A DNA stretch of 64,000 nucleotides from Loxodes magnus (taxonomy: Eukaryota > Ciliophora > Karyorelictea > Loxodida > Loxodidae). The stretch covers positions 744,001-808,000 of the forward strand of contig CAMPDV010000084.1 in the NCBI GenBank assembly GCA_946699065.1. The letters run 5' to 3'. The first letter of the stretch is position 1; the number at the start of each line of letters is the position of its first letter. A program made the translations under genes and the position numbers. This document shows positions 23,800 through 36,900 of this stretch, piece by piece. Under the pieces are notes generated by a model. That model was not told where the DNA came from. It did not search any database and saw nothing but the letters and a program-made list of their open reading frames with translations.

Positions 23800-25870
23800 T
23801 CTATGAAATATAACTTGTTGATGTTGGAGTTGTTGCTTAAAGTGCTTTTCTTGAAATCATTCTCATATTTGATTCAATTCTATTCAAAACTCTAGTTATT
23901 CCTTTCTGAATACACCATGGTACTAGTTCTCTCCATATTCTACTTATGTAGTGTAAAAAATCTGCATAGAGTTTTAAAATATCAAGAAGTCACATTCTTA
24001 TATCTTATAAGTTAAAAAACAGCTTTTTTCATTGCAGCTAAATATTTGAACGCGACTTCTTTATTATGGGAATTAAAATTCTTCTTCTAATATAGCATTA
24101 AATCTAAATATGTTACTTTTTCCTTTTAAATAATTGGTTAATTATCTAATCATAAATTTAAATTTTATTATTTATAATGTTCTTTAAAATTTAGATGCAT
24201 TCAGATTTGATAACATTGATCTTTAAGTGATTTTATGTAAAAATGCTACTTGTTTCATTTATTAACTCCTGCATCTATTTTGAAGTTTTGGAAAGAAGGG
24301 TCGGATCATCTGCTCATCGTCTGCATGCAAAGCTAATACTCCAACCCTGGCATTTGAATTCCAATTAGGTACTTTTACTTTCCAAATATCTAATTACTAT
24401 GTCATAATACAACAATGCTTAAATTAGTCCATGCGAACTTCCTTACATAACTCCATTGTTGTATTATAATGTTCTGGCGTTCTTTCCATCTATTTTAAAT
24501 GAAGAATTTAGGTTTTTGTAAAACAACTCTAAGGCTTTTATTAGTCATAGTGGTAGTTTAACTCTCTTAAATTGATCTAATAAAAGTCTTCTTTCTATCG
24601 AGTCAAACATTTTTTCAACATCTATCAGTGTTGCTATCAATTTAGTCTTACTTTTAGCACTTTTCCAATTGTTATCAATTATTTGTTATATTATTCAAAT
24701 TTATTAAGTTATTTATCTATTTTTATAAATCCCATTTATGAAGGGTGAATCAAATTTCTCTAATAAAGCAGATTGTATAGTCTCTTTGTTAAAGCTTTAT
24801 CATATAGTTTTATAATAATATTAATAAGAGAAATAGGTAGTCAGTTTTTCCAGTCATCTTTATTTCCTTTTTTAAATATTGGAATTACCGACAATGTATT
24901 TAATTCCTAAGGGATTCTTCCAAATCTTAACGTATTATTAAGAAAAGAGTGAAGAATTATTAACAAATATTATCCACCATATTTCAGAAATTCACCTTTT
25001 ATTCAAGCTGAAACAGCTGCTTTTCCATTCGTAATTTCTTTATAATTTCTTGTATTTCTTGTATGGTAAAAAGATAAAATCCTTATAAATATGAGAGTTG
25101 ATAATCTTTAATTTCTTAAATACTATCTTATATTTTGTCTATTTTTTCATTACTAAGATTTATTTATTATTTAGTTAGATTAAAATTTTGTTAAAAATAA
25201 ATTATTCCATGAATCAATGGATTTATTTTTGATTTCTTAATTAAAGTTCATTTATTTTATTTTTTAGGGTCTTTAATTTTCTTAGTATGTGAAAATATTT
25301 CTTTAGAATCTCCATTTAGAAGTAAAAGTTTCTTTTTTGCTTTGTTTTTTCAAACTTTCACAAATTAGACTTGAAGTCATTCAGAATGTCGTTTCACTTT
25401 TTCATGAAGATTAGTTGCTTATTTGTTTATTCTTCCAGATATAATGTATGCTTCTTTATATAATGAGTTAGCCCTTTTAGGCCTACATATTTCTTAGTAA
25501 GATCTCGAGATATTTGTTATAACTTGAGTCTGGAATAAAGGATACTAATGTTTAATCAGCATTGTATTAGATGTTATTTTTGATAAATTCATATTAAACT
25601 TAAAGATTATCTTAATCTATCTAAAAGAATTCTAGGTAAGTTTGTAGGAAAGATTCTTAATATTTTTTCCTATCTATTGCATCTTATAACCTATTTATTT
25701 TATTTTCCTCAAATTCTTGCTCATCTTAAATTAATCTCACATAAAATTAAGTTTTGTTTTATAAATCAATTTGCAGGAAAAAATTTTCTTTTTGAACTAT
25801 AATATCATCTTATCACTGTTTATCTTATAAAATAATTGTTTGAAGAATTAAGTTTTTATCTTTAAATAAT
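23800..25870 (-). pseudogene. Reverse transcriptase (ORF2) of a non-LTR retrotransposon
   Basis: Conserved RT blocks appear in order on the minus strand: a charged linker (QEFEENKINRLQDAIDRK), KGEFLKYGGQYLL, PIFKKGNKDDWKN followed by LPISLINIIIKLYDK, IHPSQMGFIK, motif A IATLIDVEKMFDSI (near 24615), motif B NNGVMQGSSHG, the catalytic motif C LALHADDEQMI (near 24320, HADD in place of YADD), and a thumb-like VTYLDLMLYQKKNFNSHNKE. Three or more frame changes separate the blocks, so the gene is dead unless these are assembly errors. UGA sits where related enzymes often have Trp (LPL-UGA-LIKAL). Target-primed reverse transcription is the known activity of the family. Confidence 0.85.
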
Positions 25871-25899
25871 CTAGCAATTTTCAGTTGATATCATACTTT

Positions 25900-28690
25900 A
25901 TGAATAAATATAATTACAATCTTTAAAACATCAATCAAATAAATAAATGAACAATAAATAATGACTACTTAATTAGAAAATGAATATGAAAACATTTTAA
26001 TTTAATTTCTTGATAAGATATTTTAAATTTAAATTAGTGTTTAATCTTTTAAAAATTATATTAAATAAACTACTTTAAATGTTTTTATGTTTATGAATAT
26101 TTAGTATCTTAAATTAAAAAATATTATATTTTATATTAAATCAAACGTTTATTAAAGGAATGTTTAAATTATAAATTATAATTTAGTTATCTAATAATTT
26201 AAAATAAAACAAAAAATACTCATTATTAAAGTTATTTATGAAATTGTGTACTATTAGCATTATCGGCTTAGTAGAAACTTTGCTTTTTATTATGCTATAT
26301 ATGTTTCTTTTTATATTGTACGAAATATTTCCCATTTTTATAGATATAATTATAATAGTTATTAAATTACACTTTTGTATACTATTTTAATTAATACAAA
26401 AGATTAAAGTTTTTCTTTTATCCTTTTTGATATAATGAAAACTATATTGATTTCTTAATTATTTACACTTTCATTTTAGTAATCGTATTATTTAATATTA
26501 GAATATAGTTTTATTCTTATTTTAGATGGAAATATAAGATAATTTACAAGAAAGTGAAGATTTTTATAATTTTGCATATATTCAAATTATTTATATAGTT
26601 TACTAGCAAATGTTTCTATATGATAAATAATCAATCAATTTTTTACAAATATTTCAACTTTAATAAAATAGCTTCATTAGAAATTCAAATTTTAAGATTA
26701 ATAAATAAAATCAATTTTTTACATGCACAGTAGAAATATTTAAATTGCTTATAATCAGAAAGCTTATCTTTAAAGCTATTCCTTTTAATATTACAGAATG
26801 AGAAAAATTTTAAAGAGAAAAAATACTTAATATAACAATTTTTTCTTAAAAACTAATTTTTCTCTTCTAAATTAACATCTTTTCGAAAACTAAAAGCAGA
26901 TAGTTAGTCATAGTAAGCTCTTTTAAAAACTCTTTTACTCATCTTTTCAATTTTTAATGTTTTTCTAATTATTATAATAAAGCAGAATATTTTTAAACTT
27001 GATTAATAAATTTTTGTTTCTATATTTTATATAGTTAGGTTAGATATATTATTTAGATCCTTGTTTAATTACTTTTTTAGATTCTTTGTAAATTGGTCTA
27101 AAATTTATTATTACAGATGTATTGTACCTCATTTTTTCTATTTGATTGATCATATTTTTATAAAGAGATCCTTTAGCTCTTTTTAGATTAGTTATTTTTA
27201 AAAATTCGCATTATCTATTAAAAAGGTAGTTTTAAGCTCTCTTATATAAAAAATTTTTTACTGATTTTGTTTCTTCCTAAAATTGTCATTTATTTTTTTA
27301 TCTTTACTTCTTAAAAGTCATTTAGAAAACTTTTCAAATCTTTTAAAATTCTATCCCTTTAAGAAAAGGATTTATCCACCCGAAAATCTTTTGTAGCGAA
27401 TAACTCAGAGCGAAAAAGGATAATATTTTCACGATTTCATGGTTTATTTTATTATAGCTCCTTTTTTCTTGAGATCCTTTTCATTTAAGTAAATTCTTAT
27501 AGCATTAAAAATTTTTAAAGCGAATTTTTTCATTTACTCGAAAAGATGTTCAAAATTAAAAATTGTATTTTTTCCAAAGCATAAACAATAAATTATTTTA
27601 TAATTTCAAAAATAATTTACCTTATCAAAAATATATTTTTAAATCAAAAACAAAAAATTTTGTTAAAAACTTTCAAATCAAAAAATGTTCCTAACAAAAA
27701 AAATGTTTTTTATTTTTACAAAATACCATTTCAACAAAAAAAATTTCCAAATTCTATTTTAATATAAAATTTTTTTAATTCATATTTTTTTCTCAAAAAT
27801 CTTTTATATTTGGAATTTTTTCTTGAAATTTTATTCTTATTTAGAATTTTTTATCCCGAAATCAAAAAATTTATTCCATGCCGAAAATCTTTGGTAGTGT
27901 AAAATTCTGAGAAAAAAAACAAATTTTTTGTTTTCATGAAATTTAAGCTCTAAAATTGAAAGATAATGATAAATAAAAAAATTAATATAAGAAAATTTTA
28001 TTTTCCAATCGAAAACGAAACATATTAAACATATTAAACATAAAAATTAAAATTTATTATTTAATTTAAATACAAGAATAAAAATATTTTAATAAATTTA
28101 TATAACATTTAAATTAAAAAATTAAATTAGCATCCAAAAATACAAAATTTTACCGTTTTAAGTCTATTTAAAAAAATCCCCTTTTTAACATATTAAAAAA
28201 AATGTATCCCGTCCCAGAAATATTTATCAAAAAAAGTTTGCAAAAAAATTAAAAGATTTTAAAATTAATTTCCAAATTTTATTTCCAAAACATTTTAGAT
28301 AACTATTTTCAAAATTATTTTAGAAACATTTTTCTCAGAAATGTTAAAAACTTTTTTAAAAACTACTTTCAAAATTTTTAAAAATAAATCTATAAAATTT
28401 TATATAATAAAATTAAACTTAAATTTATTATACGTCTTCATTTAACAAAAGATATATTTTAAATATTTTTAAACATTACCACTTTAAATCACATACCTCA
28501 CTAATTTCTATAACCTATATTACTCAACCTTTTTTTAAAGCAAGAATATTTAAGAATATATAACCTTTTAATAAATAAAAAAAAAACTTCATAAAACTAA
28601 AAACATTATTACCATTCAACATTCATTTAAATGCATTACCAATATCTTATATCTTATATCTTTAATCGTAAAATTAAATTAAGTCAAATA
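25900..28690. other. AT-rich intergenic stretch
   Basis: No gene recognised. From 27360 to 28400 long A and T runs dominate, broken by two copies of a GC-richer ~33-nt motif (27379-27412 and 27880-27912). Confidence 0.45.
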
Positions 28691-28699
28691 GCAAGTTAC

Positions 28700-29786
28700 T
28701 CAACTCGAAACTCTCCATTTTCTCACAGTATTGTCTCTTGCTCCCGATACCAACCATCTATTGTCAACACTCAATGCTATAGATTATATTGCATATTTAT
28801 GCCCTTACAAAGTCTATATACATTCACCCTTATCAAAGTTCCAAATCTTGATTAAATGATCATCAGAACCAGAAAATATAACACTTGAATCAACACTTAA
28901 CTGAATACTACGTACAGCACCTGTATGACCTTAAAGAGTACGAATACACTAACCAGAAGAGAAGTCCCATATCTCAATTGTCTCGTCACCAGAACCAGAT
29001 ATGATATACCTATTATCCTTAGACACTATCACCGATGATACATAATTTGAATGCCCAGTAAGAGTTCTTAAAAGAATACCAGTCTAGAAATCCCAAATCT
29101 TTATAGTTATATCAGCAGATCCCGATATAATATATCTAGAGTCATAGGAGATTATTACCGATATAACATCAGAAGTATGTCCAGACAAAGTTCTTTGTAG
29201 AACACCATTGTGGAAATTTCAGATCTTTATGGTGCTATCGTAAGATCCTGATACTATATAGCTAGAGTCAGGGGAGATTACTACCGATGTAATAGGAGAA
29301 GTATGGCCTGTTATAGTTCTTATGAGAGCACCATTCTATAAATTTCAGATCTTTATGGTTTTGTCTTCAGATCCCGATATAATATAGTTAGAGTCTAGAG
29401 AGATTACTACCGAGTAAGCATGAGAAGTATATCCTGCTTTAGTTCTTTGGAGAGAACCAGTCTACAAATTCCAGATCTTTATCGAATTTTCAGAATATCC
29501 AGAACCTGATACAATTCAATTCAGGTCACTTGATATAGCTACCGAGTAAACAACTGAAGAGTGACCTGTGAGGACTTAGTCTAAAAAATATTAAAGAAAT
29601 ACCTTTACTTTGATCATAACTGATCCTGTTTATTAACTTTTAGTAGCATAAATTAGGTAGAATTTCATACTTAAAATGAAGTAGAGATATTTTCCCTAGT
29701 ATGTGGCTTCTCGCTTTTAAGAGTTTTCTTAAAAAAATACTTTTAATAAATTGCTTTTCTTTTTTCTCCGTTTCTTTTTTCTCCAT
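28700..29786 (-). CDS. Seven-blade WD40-repeat protein (352 aa, one 28-nt intron)
   Basis: The ATG at 29786 starts a basic N-terminus (MEKKETEKKEKQ). A GTAAAG...TTTTTTAG intron (29608-29581) restores the frame into seven WD40 repeats, each with GH(T/S)...SV...S.D...I.SGS.D.TIKIW(N/D). Repeat seven ends ...TVRKWRVSS directly before the TGA at 28702-28700, so the propeller is complete. The blade Trp codon is TGG in blades 1, 4, 5, 6 and 7 but TGA in blades 2 (29347-29345) and 3 (29221-29219). A third TGA (29518-29516) replaces an aromatic position in blade 1. Such propellers act as protein-interaction platforms; the partner is unknown. The neighbours are a dead retrotransposon and AT-rich DNA. 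The gene looks intact and is the strongest evidence for the genetic code used here. Confidence 0.93.
29581..29608 (-). other. 28-nt spliceosomal intron in the WD40 gene
   Basis: GTAAAGG...ATTTTTTAG on the minus strand. Removing it joins SYDQ to NQVLTGHSSVV and keeps one frame from ATG to stop. Confidence 0.85.
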
Positions 29787-29799
29787 TTTAATTTTTATA

Positions 29800-31860
29800 A
29801 CTTACTTCTATAATTTTTAATTAAAATAACTCAATTAATTTTACTTACTTAATTTAATTACAATTAAACAATTTAAGCATACTTATAAATATCTTATTTA
29901 TTAAACATTGATTTTTCAATTTTGTCTTAAAACAAGACAAGATATTAAACTAATAGTGCAAGCTTTTAAAATTTTAATTATTTTATATCCTTTTACTTTT
30001 AAATAAAAGGATAAATTATTATTTCAAAAGTTTATAACGAAGAATTATAACCCTATTATAATAACTTTAGAATGCATTTATTAATTACTATTTATTTGTG
30101 CTTTAAATCAAAGACTCTTAATAAAAAAACCTTATTTCGTTGTAGACTTTTTAAATGATAAATAAATTATTACAATTTTTTTAATCTACTGTTATTAATT
30201 ATTATTTTTCACTTACATTTAATCAAAAAAATTATTTATTTAAGCTTTTTACTAATTAAAAGAATGAAATAAATCAAGTTTTTCATTAATTAATTTGAAT
30301 AAATATTAAAAAACATCAAATTATTTAAATCAAAGCATTTTTAGAATTTATAAGATAAAACTTTTATTTACCCACTTTCTTACTATTATTTCATTAGAAC
30401 TTTTTACTTATAAAGATCTCTCTTAAAATAATAAAACAATATAATTTATTACTTATAATACTTATTATAAGCAAAATATATAAATGTAGTAAATATAAGT
30501 AGTAGAAAGTAAATATTTAAACTAACTATAAATGGTGTATCACTAATTTTATCTTACAATTATTAAATAGTAATATTTAATTTTATTATTAAAGTAAGCT
30601 TTAATATGTTTAATTATATCTATTAAATACTTAAAATTTTATCCTCTTAGCTTTATTAATTATTAATTAATTTCTCTTTAATTAATAAAGATATTAGATT
30701 AGTTATAATTAATACATTTAGATAACTTTCTCTTTTTATAGCAAACTAATATCTATTATTTATGTTATTTTTGTAATTATCATTTCAATAATACCTAAAT
30801 TATTCTAGATTATTTAAAGATAAAAACTTAATTATATTATTCTATACAAATCTATATTATATTGCTACCACTATTAATACTATCTTTATTAAAATTATTT
30901 GTTTGATATTTAGAAAATTATAAGTTTTTTTAAGAAAGAAACCATATTTTTAATATCTTCTATTACTATTTTCTGAATAATTAGAAAGAGTAAACTTAAC
31001 ATAATATGTTTCTTTATAATAAGCATGAGATAATATAAGTATTAGATTAGCAATATAAGTTATTTAAAACTAATCTAAAAGATTATTATTTACTCTTAAC
31101 AAATTTTATTAGTCTACTATTATTCTATATCTTTCTGTTCCTAATCAACAATTCTACATGTTTTGCTTTATAGCACATCCTCATTTATTAATCTTATTAT
31201 AAAAGATTCAAACCTTAAAAGATAATATAGATAGTTATAGAATTATTTGAAGCTGAGACATTAAAATAAGTTTGATTTTTAGATTATTTATAATTTTCCT
31301 AAATTTAAATTATATTTATACATTCCTTTTTATTAACTATCTTTTCTAATTAACTTTTGTTTGGAAAACTGATAAAAAGGCACATTTTGTAGAATATTTA
31401 GTCTTAATTTATTTAAGTTTATTTTAGTGAGTATAAGAATATATTAAATTTAAAGTATTAATGATACTAGTTATATAAAGCATTTAGGTAATTATATGTA
31501 CTAAAATAAATAGTAAAGAGAAAACATTATTCATATAATTAAATAAAGAAAAGCTAATTTAAATCTTCTATAGAGTCAATTATTCATATATCTAAAATCC
31601 TCTATTTATCTTTAAATCAAGTGTTTAATATATTATAGCCTCCTTTACTAACTCATTTAGTAATATTAATTCATAAAAACTTAAAAGAAAATTCCTTTTT
31701 TCTTTAACTGTACTTGCAAATATTCTAAGTACTTTAACTATTTAAAGATAGGTTTAATTAGAGACTAATAAGAAATTTTCTTATCCTCTAGATAAAATAT
31801 TTACTAAAGCTGTGATTGCATTTCTTATTAATGAAGAATAATATTTTAAATTAAAATAAA
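29800..31860. other. AT-rich intergenic stretch
   Basis: No gene, RNA or repeat recognised. Confidence 0.5.
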
Positions 31861-31867
31861 TAATTAA

Positions 31868-32150
31868 AAAGATGGTGGGAGCTGAGATTGACCTTCTGAA
31901 TCATACTTTCTGGTTTTATGGCTAGGAACAAGTTCCTTTCCTGTCGCTGAGAAAGTCCCTGGTCAAAGTCAACCTTTGCAAGGGAACGCCTTCCTCTTGA
32001 TTATCCACTCCTGATAGGGGCTTGACGCCTGGCTGCCCATAGCGATGGAGCTCCCTGGCAGCTGCTTTTCGAAAGCAACAGGATATCCCCGTTATCCTAT
32101 GAAGGGAGTGTTGGGGTCGTTAAACTGCAAGAAGTTGCAGTCCAAAACTC
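31868..32150 (+). repeat. GC-rich structured element, copy 2 (solo retrotransposon 3' end)
   Basis: The plus strand starts AAGATGGTGGGAGCTGAG and runs to the hairpin CTGCAAGAAGTTGCAG near 32135. It is homologous to 23480-23185 but inverted relative to it. No RT precedes it; the upstream DNA is plain AT-rich sequence. This fits a severely 5'-truncated retrotransposon insertion. A free-standing structured RNA gene is the alternative. Confidence 0.75.
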
Positions 32151-32559
32151 TTTAAGTTGTAATTAATTTATTAAATTAAAATAAGGAAAATTAATATTTT
32201 TCTATTTGTTTAATAAAAATTTAAAATAGTTGATATAAAATCTCTTAGTATTTTATAAAAAGCCAAAGTAAATGCAAAATAATTAATTAAATATAATTTA
32301 AAAAATATTAAGAAAATTTATAATTCTAAATGATATTTTAAATAAATATTTAAATATTTAATAATGTTTAGATTAAACATATAATAAATTATGTAATCTA
32401 GATTTTAACCTTAGAAATGTAGTTAAATATTTTTAAAAGTTAAATTAAAATTATAAGGAAAACTCAAGAAATTAAATTTTTCTATAAAAAATAAATATAA
32501 AATTTACTAATTATTTAATTGACACTATCAGTTTTATTAAATTATTTAAAAATATTACT

Positions 32560-33960
32560 AAAAGAAAAAAAATAAAGTATAAATTAATTAATTTATAAAA
32601 TTAAAAAAAATTATAATTTAAAATTTTATATTTAACAATAATTGTGTCTAAGATAAATATTATAAATAAAAATCTTACAGATCTAGCATCGATTGACTTT
32701 TTAAATAAAGAAATTCAACAAAAACTATAAAAAATTAAAAATGTAAAAAATGCTAAAAAATTCTCTAACTCTCAGATTTTTATAATCAGCCTATTTGAAG
32801 ATAGTTTATTTTTACGTTTTTTCATCAATTATGAATGTATTTATGGTAAAATACATAAGAAGATCTAAAGTTTATTTAAGAACAATAGAAATACAAATAA
32901 AATAAGATTAAATTTGTTGATAAATTTCTAATTAAAAAAATAAATTATAAATGATAGTAAATTTGAATATCATTCTTGAAAATTTAAAATTTAATATTAT
33001 TTAAATATTTTGAATCTAAAACTAAATTTTTTGTTATTAAATTGTATAAAACTTACTCATTTATGATTACAAATTATAAGCTAAAATAATATTATTATAA
33101 TAATAGAATTTATAATTTATTTACGTATCTTATATTTATTATTTTTATAAATTTAATTTCATAGAAAAATAATTAATAATGATTAATATTTAATAATTAA
33201 TGCAATTGTTTCTAATTTATAATTAAAATCAAAGTTGTCTAATTATAGGTTTAAGAGATAGGAAAATGTTAATTGTTTTTGATTAAAATAGGAAATTAAA
33301 ATAAGATAAATTATTTATTTATAAAATAGATTATATCAATAGAGCATAAATCTCTTCTTATTTTTAGTTTACAATATTCCTTTCTATTAAAAATTATTTT
33401 TAAACATTTTCTACGAAACTAATTATAAAAATCTCTTTTTGAATCAATTAAAAACTCTATCAAGTTGATAAGTAATATTTATACTTTTATCGAAGAGAAT
33501 TTCTTTCTAATTATATTATAGCAAGTGGTTATCATACTTTCAAATATATATAAAAATAAAATATAAATGAGACTAGCATTTTAAAGCCTTTGCATTATAA
33601 AAAATGTATTTTATAGAATTAATTTAAGCAAAAAATTATAAAGTAAATAAAGAATATAATAAATAATTTTGCATCATGGATGGATTCTATTTATCTATTA
33701 TAAAAATATTTAATGTCTTATTATATATTAAAATAATATATTTTTATATTTTACAAAATAGTTTTAATTAATTTTTCATTAAACTTTAGCAAAATCTTTA
33801 TAAATTAAAAAATATTTAGATATCAAATTTAAAATATTTAATTTGTAAAATGATTAAAAATGTAATAAAAATATAATATTATTTTAAGCTATAATTAGAA
33901 ATTAAAGAAACTATAAAATTTATGTATCCTATTTAAAAATTATAGTTACTTCTTACTTAA
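32560..33960. repeat. Dispersed repeat A, copy 2
   Basis: Direct-orientation partner of 10140-11680, lacking an internal ~270-bp part of copy 1. It begins about 400 bp after the solo structured element. Confidence 0.8.
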
Positions 33961-33999
33961 TTTTAAACTAGAATTTACAATAACTGCTAACTTTTTATT

Positions 34000-36900
34000 A
34001 TTATAATTATCTATATTATAAAATAAATATAAATTATATTAGCTTTATTATATTAATAAAAATACAAAAGAATGAGTAAGGAAATAAAGTAAATCTTAGT
34101 ATTAAAAAAGAAGATATTAATAAGATTTAAATTATTATATTTAATTAATTTTAATTTTATATTACTTTATTATAGTATAAATATATAAAATTAATTCTTT
34201 TTACCATGAAAGATAATTAACTTTAATTTTTAACTATATGCAATATATCTAAATATTATATATATATACACTTTATATTCATAAACAAAAATAATTTATT
34301 TAAAAATTATAGTTTATAAATATTATAATACTTTATCACTTTTAATTATATTATATTTAAAATACAATGTTTCATAGATTAAATGGAATGTAAATTTAAT
34401 AATCATTAGTATAATTTGCCTTTTTATTTAAAAGTAAAAGTTTATTTGTTAATTTAATTATTTACCCTCCTAATTATTTTACCTGTTTTATAGTTAATCT
34501 TGCAACTTATTTCTTTCTCCAGATTTATTTAAAGATTAATGAAAGAAAAAATAAATATGCTAGTATATAAAAATTATTTGATTATTATGCTAAAACATAG
34601 ATACTTAACCTAGAAATAATATATTGCTTTATATTATATGATAATTAAATTCTAGTCAGATTTAATTAATTTTACATTTAAAAAATTAACACTTTTTTAA
34701 TTTAGACTCATAAATTAAAATTTAAAATCTTTATAGCTTTATAATATTAGCAATTTGGTATAAAGTTGTAATGTATTTATATAAAATGTAGATTTTAGTT
34801 AAAAAGTTATAAATTAAAATAAAAGATAAAAGACTAATTCTGATTAATTAGTTATCTATCTTGTTATTAATTAAACTACTAATAATAAAACATATTAATA
34901 GAACTAGTAACTTTCTTCTAAATAATTAATATTTTTATAATAATTCTATAATTTTAAACCGCAATTTATAATATCTTTTGAACGAATTAAAGTAATTAAA
35001 TATTATATTATAAATGATCTAAATATAATATCAAATCATAAAATACTTTTATAAGTATTAAAAGTAAATATTAATACTTTTCGGTTTTTTATTATTTTAA
35101 ATGCTCACTAACTTTATTTTTTTATTTTCTTTATTTATTCTATCATCTTGTTAAAAGTCTTAAGTTATCTTTTTTATATTTTAATTAATTATCTCTACTT
35201 TTTAAGATAAGAGAACTTTGAGTGATATATTTCAACTAAATATGCTTATTAAAATTAAGTAAAATAGAATTTAATTTTTTTGATCTTGTAAAAATGAATT
35301 TAATCCTTTCCTCTTCTAATTACTTATTTGCTCAATTTAACCTGTATTTTCGACTAGGATTAATAGTTCATTTTTGAGATTATAGGCAGATTTGACTGAC
35401 AATTCGCTTATTTAAAGTTTTTTATTATTTTTTATATAAAAAATCTTACAATTTTTGTTCAATTAAGTCAAAAATTTTAAATTTATATCCTAAGACAGTC
35501 ATAACATCAATTTCACTTTCTTATCCTCAAAATTATTGTGATTTATCTTATCTTTCTTATCCATCTCTGATAACAATCTAATTTACCGAATTCATTTATT
35601 TACATCAAAATTGATCTTCATTCAAGCTTTGCTTAATTCTAAAAAAGATAGTTTCTATAAGAACTGAGATGTTTAATCTTATTATGATCTAAGCAATCAT
35701 TACCCTCAAGAACTTCCTTTATTTACTATTTTAAATGTTTTTCTAATTTCATTAAGCCAATTTCATTTTTAAGTTTGAGCTTAGTATACTACTCAAGAAA
35801 TATGAATAATAAAACATAAAAATATCTGTAAGCTGCTTCAAAACTTACATAGTCTTTTCTGCTTACAAAATATTTCGATTATGGAAAGAATTAGTATTAT
35901 GATGTATTAGTGACTATAGCAATTTATTATTAAATAACAAAAAAATTTGATTCATTTTGCCTTATAATAGCATCTGGATTGAAAAACAATGGCTTTTTTT
36001 CAAATCCATGAGATTAACTTATCTTATTTAAAATGTAAGGTTAAATCTCTAGAAATTGACCTCTAAAGGAAAAATTTTTCTAACTTATTTCTACCTTTCT
36101 TCAAATTGAAAATGCAAGAAATAAACTTTAGACAGGAAATCTAATAGAACGGCATTTTATTTTGCAAGAAATCGGTTTTAACGCAATTAAGTGCTTATTT
36201 AGGTAAAAAACTCTATGATATCTTATCAGACTAATAATCTAAAAAATGTAATTAAAACTTAGAATGGATTAATTAGAGCAGCTTCAAAATTAGACTCACT
36301 TTTCATTAAAGGTTGTTAAATCTGTAAAATTAATTGGCTAAAGCTGCTAAAAGGAACTGATAAAAGCTGCAATCACAAGAAAATTCGATTCTTTACTTAA
36401 AAAATTTTCTTGTAATAAAATAGGAAATCTAAAGCAAGAGTAAATGATGAGGTTTTAAAAACTATGATATACGAATCTGAGAGAAAGAGGTATATTATGA
36501 GATGTAAGTACTTAAAGACAAGGCTCAAACTTAGAAAGGAAAAATTATCTGATTTTTACAGCCATTTTATCTTAATTGTTTTAAAAGAGAAATACAATCA
36601 ATGCGTAAGATATGTTACTCAATTAAACCATATAATATATTAATAAACTCTATATCCAATTTAGATAAAGCTTTCAAAAAGCCATAAAATATTAAAGCTG
36701 TGTAAATAAATAAACTTAAGCTTAATATAATCCCGCCTAAATTAGTTCCTGTCGTCATGATTTAATAGTTTTTAAATTTAAAATAATATTATTAACTAAA
36801 CTAAGCTTTTTTAACTATTTTTCCTTCCTTTTAAATCTACTTTAACACTTAATTGTCAAGTTTCTGATTTTTTTTAATTAAAAGGATTCTTTCTGTTAAA

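Larger units (their letters stand above)
23185..25900 (-). mobile_element. Decayed non-LTR retrotransposon (RT plus structured 3' end)
   Basis: The minus strand carries a frame-broken ORF2 reverse transcriptase (about 25870 to 23800) followed by a GC-rich ~280-nt structured block at 23480-23185 in the position of a 3' UTR. That block recurs alone at 31868-32150. No upstream endonuclease domain could be read clearly beyond ~25870, so the element is probably 5'-truncated or decayed. Confidence 0.75.
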
